7,217 bases of DNA, taken from Bacillota bacterium (GTDB taxonomy: Bacteria; Bacillota; Clostridia; DSM-8532). Shown here one piece after another: positions 1-5,616 of the stretch. The stretch covers positions 1 to 7,217 of the forward strand of contig JAEZBW010000152.1 in NCBI GenBank assembly GCA_023426765.1, written 5' to 3'. The stretch's first letter is position 1. Every line of letters starts with the position of its first letter. The position numbers were made by a program, and so were the translations under genes. The notes under the pieces were generated by a model. That model did no database searches. It was given only the letters and a program-made list of their open reading frames with translations, and had not been told where the DNA came from.

Positions 1-173
1 ATGGACAGTCCTTCCTGGGGAATATTCAATTTATTGTTTGGAAAATGATAGGTATGCCGTTTTGCAGATTGGCTCATACAGAAAAAATTCAGCAAAACAA
101 AACAAATGATCAACAGAACCAGCGTAATGAAAAAAACCCAATACGGGAGTCGCTTTTTCTCGGATTTATTCAT
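1..173 (-). CDS. Membrane-anchored protein of unknown function, N-terminus only (runs off left edge)
   Basis: An open minus-strand frame starts with ATG at 173-171 and stays open to the window edge, giving 57 residues. The first ten residues are basic and polar (K3, K6, K7, R8). They are followed by an uninterrupted hydrophobic stretch at about residues 11-32, rich in Leu, Ile, Val and Phe. The rest (residues 33-57) is polar, with several Asn, His and Lys. This pattern fits a single signal-anchor segment with a cytoplasmic N-terminus and an external body. It could also be an uncleaved signal peptide; I see no clear cleavage or lipobox motif. ATG 173 is the first possible start, because the frame upstream holds no ATG, GTG or TTG before an in-frame TGA. 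A GGGTGAT stretch just before it can serve as ribosome binding site. The gene is divergent from pcrA. Too little is visible to name a family. Confidence 0.7.
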   Translation of the reverse strand, partial: MNKSEKKRLPYWVFFITLVLLIICFVLLNFFCMSQSAKRHTYHFPNNKLNIPQEGLS

Positions 174-312
174 GGAATCACCCGTTGTTTCCTCATATTT
201 GTCAAAATGAAGCCCCCTGCTTCAACGTATATTTCAGCCTTTTCGGCCCAAAACACATTGAAATGCTTACCATTTTCATCGGAAAAAAGCAGAAAATGCT
301 TTATAGTTACAG

Positions 313-341
313 TTAACACCCGCTGAGGAACGCTTTATACT
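313..341 (+). promoter_or_regulatory. Candidate sigma-A promoter P1 for pcrA
   Basis: TTAACA at 313-318 (5 of 6 to TTGACA) and TATACT at 336-341 (5 of 6 to TATAAT) are separated by exactly 17 bases. Transcription would begin near 348, giving a leader of about 80 bases that contains the second promoter and the LexA-like dyad. Assigned by sequence only. Confidence 0.5.
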
Positions 342-355
342 GCTCTTTTGTGCGA

Positions 356-369
356 AGAACAAACGTTTG
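356..369 (+). promoter_or_regulatory. LexA-like (SOS) operator candidate upstream of pcrA
   Basis: The 14 bases AGAACAAACGTTTG fit the Gram-positive LexA box CGAACRNRYGTTYC at all positions except the first and last. The core is GAAC (357-360), AAAC, GTTT (365-368), against the ideal GAAC-N4-GTTC. The site overlaps the -35 hexamer of promoter P2 (367-372), where a repressor would block polymerase, and lies between P1 and the gene. An exact palindrome CAAACGTTTG (360-369) with a slightly different centre occupies the same bases, so another dyad-binding regulator is possible. SOS control would fit a UvrD-type helicase, since E. coli uvrD is in the LexA regulon. Confidence 0.4.
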
Positions 370-395
370 CAAAACTGGGGGTAAACCTGTATAAT
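367..395 (+). promoter_or_regulatory. Candidate sigma-A promoter P2 for pcrA
   Basis: TTGCAA at 367-372 (4 of 6 to consensus) and a perfect TATAAT at 390-395 are separated by 17 bases. The start of transcription would fall near 402, leaving a leader of about 25 bases that includes the GGAGGA ribosome binding site at 415-420. The perfect -10 and the short leader make this the better of the two pcrA promoters. The -35 overlaps the LexA-like dyad. Confidence 0.6.
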
Positions 396-426
396 AATCT
401 GGACAAACAATACCGGAGGATTGATG

Positions 427-2631
427 ATGGATCTGTTACAGGGGTTAAATCCCCAGCAAAAGGAAGCGGTTATACAAACCGAAGGGCCGCTGCTTATCCT
501 GGCCGGAGCAGGCAGCGGGAAGACCCGGGTTCTTACGCACCGCGTGGCCTGGCTTATTGAAGAAAAACGGGTTGCCCCGTGGAATATCCTGGCGATCACC
601 TTTACCAACAAAGCTGCGAAGGAAATGAAGGAACGCATTGAAAAGCTGGTTGGAACCAAAGCGCTGGATATTTGGGTCGGCACCTTTCACGCCTGCTGCG
701 TAAGAATTCTCAGAAGAGAAATCGAGCGGATCGGGTTTGACCGCAATTTCGTCATTTATGACACCTCCGATCAGGAAACGCTGATGAAGGACTGTTTAAA
801 CCAGCTTGGGTACAATGACAAAAACTTTCCGCCCAAACAGGTTCTTGGAGAAATCGGCCGCGCAAAGGACGAGCTGATGGATCCCGAAAGCTTTGCAGAG
901 GTGGCCGGATCCGATTTCCGGCTGCGCAAGGTGGCCAATCTGTATACCTTGTATCAAAGAAAACTAAAGGCAAATAATGCGCTGGATTTTGATGACATCA
1001 TTATGCACACCATCCGGGTATTCAGTGAAAACCCCGATGTGCTGGACTATTATCAAAGTAAATTCAAATATATCCTTGTGGATGAGTATCAGGACACCAA
1101 CACTTCGCAGTATACGCTGGTCAGTATGCTGTCCCATCTGCACAAAAACATTTGCGTGGTGGGGGATGATGATCAGTCCATTTACGGCTGGCGCGGCGCC
1201 AATATCCGGAATATTCTCGATTTTGAAAAGGATTTCAGGAACTGCCATGTGGTGAAGCTCGAGCAAAATTACCGATCCACCGGTAAAATCCTGGACGCAG
1301 CAAACCAGGTGATCAAGAACAATTATGGCCGTAAATCAAAAACGTTATGGACAAAAAACGATGCAGGGCAGCCCATCCGGGTATACCAGGCCCAGGACGA
1401 AAGAGAGGAAGCATGGTATACCGCTTCGGTAATAAAAAAGGAAGTGGAGGACGGTACGAGAAAGTACGGGGATTTTGCGATTCTTTACCGGTTGAATGCG
1501 CAGTCCCGCGTCTTTGAAGATGCGTTCATGAAAACCGGGGTACCTTATAAGATTATCGGCGGGCATAAATTCTACGATCGCAAGGAAATCAAAGATATCA
1601 TCGCTTATCTGAGGGTGATCCATAATCCTCATGACGATATCAGCCTGAAGAGGATCATTAATGTGCCCAAAAGGGGTATCGGTAAAACCACCCTGGACAA
1701 AGCCGAACAGCTGGCAATCAGCAATGAAGCCAGCATTTATTCGATTCTTCTGGAAGCACATGCCCTTCCCGACCTGGCCAGAGTGTCCCCAAAGCTGAAG
1801 GGCTTCATTGATAAGCTTACGCGGTTCAGGACAATGGCACCGTATACCGAGCTGACCGAATGGATAAAAACCGTGATTGAGGAGACGGGGATCCTTCAGG
1901 AGCTGGAAGCCGAGGGTACCGATGAAGCCAGAACCCGGGTGGAAAACATACGGGAGTTTCAGTCGGTAGCGCTGGAATTTGTGCGGAGCAGCGAAGAGGA
2001 AAACCCTTCTCTGGAGGATTTCCTGGCACAAATCTCACTGGTAGCCGATACCGATAATATTGATGAACAGCCCGACAGAGTGATGCTGATGACCATGCAC
2101 AGCGCGAAAGGGCTGGAGTTTCCGGTGGTGTTTCTGGCCGGGATGGAGGAGGGGCTTTTTCCCAGCTATCGTTCCATCGGTGAAGAAAAGGAAATGGAAG
2201 AGGAAAGACGGCTGTGCTATGTTGGCATTACCCGTGCCAGAGAACAGCTTTATCTGACGCATTCGAAATCCAGAATGCTATTTGGAAATACAACCTACAA
2301 CCGCTCCTCCAGGTTTCTGGACGAAATCCCGGGCGAGCTGGTTGAGGATGGGGCCGAAAGACCACAGAAGAAGCCGGAAGCTTCCTACAAGCCTCAGCCT
2401 CCTATCGGGCTCGACAGCTGGAAGCAGCGCACCGCTTCCTTTACCCAGGCCAGTGATTTGGATGTCAGCGGGTTGGAGCCGGGAATAAGGGTCATTCACA
2501 AAAAGTTCGGGAAGGGCACCATCATGACCATTGTGCCCGAAAATAACGATTACCGTGTTGAAATTAATTTTGATGAGTTCGGTATGAAAAGGCTGATGGC
2601 CTCTTTTGCAAAACTGAAACAGACCGATTAG
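427..2631 (+). CDS. pcrA: ATP-dependent DNA helicase PcrA (UvrD/Rep family, SF1A)
   Basis: PcrA is a 3'-5' single-strand DNA translocase and helicase. It acts in nucleotide excision repair, plasmid rolling-circle replication, removal of RecA filaments and clearing of RNA polymerase from DNA. The 734-residue product matches the usual length (B. subtilis about 739). All SF1A motifs are present in order: Q motif LNPQQKEAV (7-15), Walker A AGAGSGKT (26-33), Walker B with DEYQD (219-223), motif III GDDDQSIYGWRGA (246-258), motif IV EQNYRS (279-284), motif V TMHSAKGLEF (556-565) and motif VI YVGITRAR (598-605) with its arginine finger region. Residues from about 686 on (GIRVIHKKFGKGTI...) form the Tudor-like C-terminal domain that binds RNA polymerase in PcrA. 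Starts TTG 421, ATG 424 and ATG 427 are consecutive. I chose 427 because GGAGGA ends at 420, leaving six bases; 424 is also possible. No pcrB or ligA is adjacent, unlike B. subtilis. Confidence 0.97.
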   Translation: MDLLQGLNPQQKEAVIQTEGPLLILAGAGSGKTRVLTHRVAWLIEEKRVAPWNILAITFTNKAAKEMKERIEKLVGTKALDIWVGTFHACCVRILRREIERIGFDRNFVIYDTSDQETLMKDCLNQLGYNDKNFPPKQVLGEIGRAKDELMDPESFAEVAGSDFRLRKVANLYTLYQRKLKANNALDFDDIIMHTIRVFSENPDVLDYYQSKFKYILVDEYQDTNTSQYTLVSMLSHLHKNICVVGDDDQSIYGWRGANIRNILDFEKDFRNCHVVKLEQNYRSTGKILDAANQVIKNNYGRKSKTLWTKNDAGQPIRVYQAQDEREEAWYTASVIKKEVEDGTRKYGDFAILYRLNAQSRVFEDAFMKTGVPYKIIGGHKFYDRKEIKDIIAYLRVIHNPHDDISLKRIINVPKRGIGKTTLDKAEQLAISNEASIYSILLEAHALPDLARVSPKLKGFIDKLTRFRTMAPYTELTEWIKTVIEETGILQELEAEGTDEARTRVENIREFQSVALEFVRSSEEENPSLEDFLAQISLVADTDNIDEQPDRVMLMTMHSAKGLEFPVVFLAGMEEGLFPSYRSIGEEKEMEEERRLCYVGITRAREQLYLTHSKSRMLFGNTTYNRSSRFLDEIPGELVEDGAERPQKKPEASYKPQPPIGLDSWKQRTASFTQASDLDVSGLEPGIRVIHKKFGKGTIMTIVPENNDYRVEINFDEFGMKRLMASFAKLKQTD

Positions 2632-2764
2632 CCGTTTTCTCCGGGCAGTCAGGTTTCGCTGCAGGGAGCCATATTTTTCCGTTCTGAAACGAAGCACATA
2701 ATTTTCCCTGCCATGGGTATACTTTGAACAGGTAGTTCAGGTTGAAGAAATGGGAGGGAACAGG

Positions 2765-2980
2765 ATGAGCGAGAAAATGACAACGGAGGAATTAAAGCAG
2801 GTTGGTGAAAACTGCAGCCAGTACCAGTCGGAAAGAAGGGGAATGCAGGCCACGATGGGTGTTTCCGGTGAGAATGAGGTATCCTGCGCAACCTGCAGGC
2901 ATTGGTCCGGAAAAAGATGTGGTATCGACGCATTTGACAATGTGGCGGTAAACCTGGGCATATTGCCTGAAGAAGATTAG
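2765..2980 (+). CDS. Small conserved-looking cysteine protein of unknown function (71 aa)
   Basis: I do not recognise a named family. The 71-residue product is soluble and mildly acidic, with no membrane segment. It has four cysteines: C17 in the N-terminal half, then C41-x2-C44-x7-C52 around SCATCRHWSGKRCG. H46 lies between the second and third of these, which suggests a small zinc- or iron-binding knuckle. The C-terminal part (IDAFDNVAVNLGILPEED) looks like a defined helical tail. ATG 2765 is preferred over the in-frame ATG 2750 because GGGAGG at 2752-2757 sits seven bases upstream of 2765 and would lie inside the longer version. The gene begins 133 bases after pcrA with no obvious terminator between, so read-through from pcrA is likely. 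A TATACT at 2718-2723 could give it its own promoter, but no good -35 is present. A strong terminator follows 14 bases after the stop. Confidence 0.8.
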   Translation: MSEKMTTEELKQVGENCSQYQSERRGMQATMGVSGENEVSCATCRHWSGKRCGIDAFDNVAVNLGILPEED

Positions 2981-2994
2981 AAAAGCGCAAACAC

Positions 2995-3028
2995 AAGCAG
3001 GCCGGCAGCAAGCGGCCTGCTTTTTCTG
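2995..3028 (+). terminator. Intrinsic terminator after the small cysteine gene
   Basis: An eight-base perfect GC-rich stem (GCAGGCCG at 2997-3004 with CGGCCTGC at 3013-3020) closes an eight-base loop. It can extend by two A-T pairs outward. It is followed directly by TTTTT and then a further T-rich run. It ends the pcrA/small-gene unit and insulates spoIIE. Confidence 0.92.
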
Positions 3029-3109
3029 TTTGGTCAGATTATTTACGAAGTCATTTCGCGTTGGATTCATGGAAGCAGCAGAACTGAATATTTCCGGGAA
3101 AAACTGTAA

Positions 3110-3143
3110 AACGACAGGGAAAGACAACCAGCCTGTGTATAAT
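3110..3143 (+). promoter_or_regulatory. Candidate spoIIE promoter with 0A-like boxes (Spo0A-dependent type)
   Basis: A perfect TATAAT lies at 3138-3143, 35 bases before the ATG. At the normal 17-base spacing there is no -35 (CAGGGA). With 21 bases between, ACGACA (3111-3116, 4 of 6 to TTGACA) is found. A 21-base spacing is the known arrangement of the Spo0A-activated, sigma-A-dependent B. subtilis spoIIE promoter. The same bases hold AACGACA (3110-3116), which is 5 of 7 to the 0A box TGTCGAA read on the other strand. A weaker AAAGACA (3120-3126) sits exactly ten bases further on, one helical turn. The -10 is clear; the Spo0A reading is inference. Confidence 0.5.
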
Positions 3144-3178
3144 TGAAGCATACCAATGACAAAGCCGGGAGGTCTTTC

Positions 3179-5557
3179 ATGATGAAAAGCACATCCTACT
3201 CCAACCGAGGGTTGGCATTGTTTTTGCGCAAGCTCGTTCCCACCGCCGGGCAGTTCAAAACAATCGCAGCTACGGATTTTTTATCCTGCCTTTTTGCGGG
3301 GGTGTTGTCACAGGGAACGATATTTGGTCTGCTCAAGCCTTTCGGGCTGGCTTTTTACGCAGCTTTTCCCGGGAATGTTTTTCTGAAGGCGATGATGTTC
3401 GCAGCCATTGTTGCAGGCAGCCTGATCGGCGGGGATCCGATGGCTGCGCTGAAGCAGGCAGCCATGATTTTTCTTTTCGAGTGGCTGAAAAAGCTTGTCT
3501 ATAAAAACAAACAGGAACCCGATCTGATCAAGAACGCCTGCATTGTCGGAACCGCCGCAGCAGCAACAGGCTTGCTTGTCTTTGTGCTGAATGGCAGGAA
3601 CATTCAAACCCTTTTGATTCTGCTGATGGAAGTGGCCGTAATCTGTATCGTCACCTCATTGTTTTCCATCACGCTGCAGGGGCAGGAACCAGCTTTCAAA
3701 GACAAATACATCGGGCAGAAAAACATGGAATACTTTGGCCTGCTTGTCATGGGGGGCGCTTTTCTGTTGGGTGTATCAGGCATTCGGTTTCCAGGTGTTT
3801 CCCTCGACAGAATCCTGGCCGGGGTCGGTCTTCTGATGCTCACCCGGCATTTCGGGCCCGGTTTCGGTGCCTGTGCGGGGGCGATTGCAGGCTTGTCCCT
3901 GGCTGCAGCCTATCCCGAATCCCTTCCTTCGCTGATCGGCATTTATGCCATATCCGGGATGACCTCGGGCATGCTTCAGAAATCAAGATTTGCATCGGCC
4001 GCCAGCTTTCTGATGGTTCAGATCCTGTTTCTGCTGACCGCAAAAGAGGTTTACCTAACCCTGCCGGATATGATTCTGCCCGTTCTCCTTTTTCTGTTCA
4101 TTCCAGATTTAAGGGCGGGAAAGCTATATGCCCTCAAGCGCTTTTTTGCAGGGGAATCTGCCGAAAACCGCAAAATGGACAAAGTGCGCCGGACGGTGTC
4201 CGATCGTCTTGAAAATATGTCTGTTGCCCTTTGCAAGCTTGGTCATACGGTGGACAGGCAGTTGAAAACTCATACCGAAACCAGAGGTGAAATTGCCGGT
4301 GCCGTTATGGAACAACTGACACAGCAGGTTTGCAGCTTTTGCGGAAAGTCGTCCACCTGCTGGGAGACAAAGCTGTTTTTCACTTATAAAACCTTCAACG
4401 CCCTGGTTGACTCCCTGCAGAAGCATCAGGCCGATCCAAGCCATGAAGCCGAGCAGGAACTGAACCGGTTCTGTGTTAAATCGGGGTCGGTCATTGATGC
4501 GCTGCTGCGAATCATTGAGATCAAACGGGTGGATAAGGTGTGGCAAAAAGCAGTGGTAGAGACGCAAAGCGCCATACCGGGTCAGATTTTCACCGTTTCG
4601 GAGATCCTTTCCAAAATATCGAAGGAGTTGTTGCAGGATACCGAAGACTTCGACGAAGAGGAGGGAAAGATCGCCGCCATGCTTAGAAAGAACAGTTTCC
4701 CGGTAAGCGACGTCGAGGTGAAACGAGGTTTCAACGGAAAATTCTCGGCGTTTGTCAACCTTGACGAATGCAAAAGCTTTCATAACTGCCCGGCCGAAAT
4801 CGCAGGCATCGTATCACAGATCCTGGGGGTGCAGATGCTGCCCGAAGAAGGGAGCTGTAAAAACAACAGCGGAAACTGCATGGTGACCGTGAAGGAAAAG
4901 GAAAACATGGGCATTACAACAGGGGTGGCCCGGTTAAAGAAGAATAAGGCCAGCGTTTCAGGAGATTCCTTTACATTCCTGAAAACCCGTGAGGGCAAGT
5001 ATATCGCAGCGATCAGCGATGGCATGGGAAGCGGAAGGGAAGCTAACCGGCTGAGTGAAACAGCCATCGGCCTGTTTGAACAGCTGCTGGACTGCGGGCT
5101 TTCCATTCGTCTGGCGCTGTCGCTGGTGAATATGATGATAGAGATCAGCAGCCCTGAAAAATATGCGACCATGGATATTTCGGTCATCGATCTGTATACC
5201 GGTGAAACCGAGTTCTACAAAATGGGTGCAATGCCAAGCCTTATCATCAACGGCAGAAACCTTGATTATATTCAAATTAATAACTTGCCGGCGGGACTGC
5301 ATCAGGAGAACCCCTTATCCTATGAGAAAAGAAGGATCACCGACGGGGAATTTATCATTATGATGACCGACGGCGCATTTGACAGGCTGAGCGACGGGAA
5401 TGAAAAAACCCTGCTTGAGAAGGTTGTAAATTTGAAAAGCACCTTGAATCCTCAGGAGTTGGCCGAACACCTTCTGAAAAACGCCTGCGAAAATGTCGAT
5501 GAGATATCCGACGATATGACGGTTCTTGTTGCGAAACTATGGAGAAAAGCCGGTTAA
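3179..5557 (+). CDS. spoIIE: Stage II sporulation protein E (SpoIIE), membrane PP2C-type serine phosphatase
   Basis: SpoIIE dephosphorylates the anti-anti-sigma factor SpoIIAA so that sigma-F is released in the forespore. It also binds FtsZ at the polar septum. The 792-residue product is close to the B. subtilis length (827) and has the same three-part layout. Residues 1 to about 310 are a polytopic membrane region of roughly ten hydrophobic segments. Residues about 311-590 form the cytoplasmic central region, with a C385-x2-C388-x5-C394-W motif. Residues about 590-792 form the PP2C domain. Visible metal-site motifs are GDSF (D596), SDGMGSG (D614), MTDGAFD (D731) and SDDMTV (D778, D779), so the enzyme looks active. 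ATG 3179 is chosen because GGAGG at 3168-3172 sits six bases upstream; ATG 3182 follows immediately and is an alternative. A longer frame from TTG 3143 is rejected because it would begin in the TATAAT promoter element. The gene stands alone between two terminators. Confidence 0.97.
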   Translation: MMKSTSYSNRGLALFLRKLVPTAGQFKTIAATDFLSCLFAGVLSQGTIFGLLKPFGLAFYAAFPGNVFLKAMMFAAIVAGSLIGGDPMAALKQAAMIFLFEWLKKLVYKNKQEPDLIKNACIVGTAAAATGLLVFVLNGRNIQTLLILLMEVAVICIVTSLFSITLQGQEPAFKDKYIGQKNMEYFGLLVMGGAFLLGVSGIRFPGVSLDRILAGVGLLMLTRHFGPGFGACAGAIAGLSLAAAYPESLPSLIGIYAISGMTSGMLQKSRFASAASFLMVQILFLLTAKEVYLTLPDMILPVLLFLFIPDLRAGKLYALKRFFAGESAENRKMDKVRRTVSDRLENMSVALCKLGHTVDRQLKTHTETRGEIAGAVMEQLTQQVCSFCGKSSTCWETKLFFTYKTFNALVDSLQKHQADPSHEAEQELNRFCVKSGSVIDALLRIIEIKRVDKVWQKAVVETQSAIPGQIFTVSEILSKISKELLQDTEDFDEEEGKIAAMLRKNSFPVSDVEVKRGFNGKFSAFVNLDECKSFHNCPAEIAGIVSQILGVQMLPEEGSCKNNSGNCMVTVKEKENMGITTGVARLKKNKASVSGDSFTFLKTREGKYIAAISDGMGSGREANRLSETAIGLFEQLLDCGLSIRLALSLVNMMIEISSPEKYATMDISVIDLYTGETEFYKMGAMPSLIINGRNLDYIQINNLPAGLHQENPLSYEKRRITDGEFIIMMTDGAFDRLSDGNEKTLLEKVVNLKSTLNPQELAEHLLKNACENVDEISDDMTVLVAKLWRKAG

Positions 5558-5573
5558 GAACTTTTCCGCATGG

Positions 5574-5616
5574 TCAGAGCAGATGAAGGGTTACCCCACT
5601 GCTCTGATTTTTTTTT
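5574..5616 (+). terminator. Intrinsic terminator of spoIIE, embedded in the 3' end of murC
   Basis: TCAGAGCAG (5574-5582) pairs perfectly with CTGCTCTGA (5599-5607). The interior can add T-A and G-C pairs and a GGG/CCC stem around a TTA loop, with a two-A bulge. Nine consecutive T residues follow (5608-5616). The 3' arm and T-run are the last codons of murC on the other strand. The reverse direction has no T-run after the hairpin, so it should terminate only spoIIE transcripts, although the hairpin could still protect the murC mRNA end. Confidence 0.93.

Noticed and set aside
200..205. TTGACA on the minus strand as a -35 for the left gene
   Set aside because: The position 17 bases downstream reads GGTGAT, not a -10, and falls at the start codon region.
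1..326. Plus-strand frames over the left gap: a 15-codon frame from ATG 1 and a 93-codon frame from 45
   Set aside because: Both run antisense to the better supported membrane-anchor gene, lack a ribosome binding site, and the longer one runs through the pcrA promoter region.
1345..2031. 228-codon minus-strand frame inside pcrA
   Set aside because: Antisense shadow of the helicase gene; the composition is not protein-like and the sense strand carries conserved motifs throughout.
2670..2704. Possible sigma-E promoter (CATATT ... CATAAT) before the small gene
   Set aside because: The two elements are about 21 bases apart, too far for the usual 14-16, and both match AT-rich sequence weakly.
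2632..2750. Terminator directly after pcrA
   Set aside because: Only short or long-loop pairings (for example GCAG/CTGC, GTTTC/GAAAC) without a following T-run were found.
3143..3178. Extended spoIIE start at TTG 3143
   Set aside because: The TTG begins with the last T of the TATAAT element and has no ribosome binding site, while ATG 3179 has GGAGG six bases away.
4124..4783. 219-codon minus-strand frame inside spoIIE
   Set aside because: It is an antisense shadow of a clearly conserved protein-coding region; no ribosome binding site or recognisable protein.
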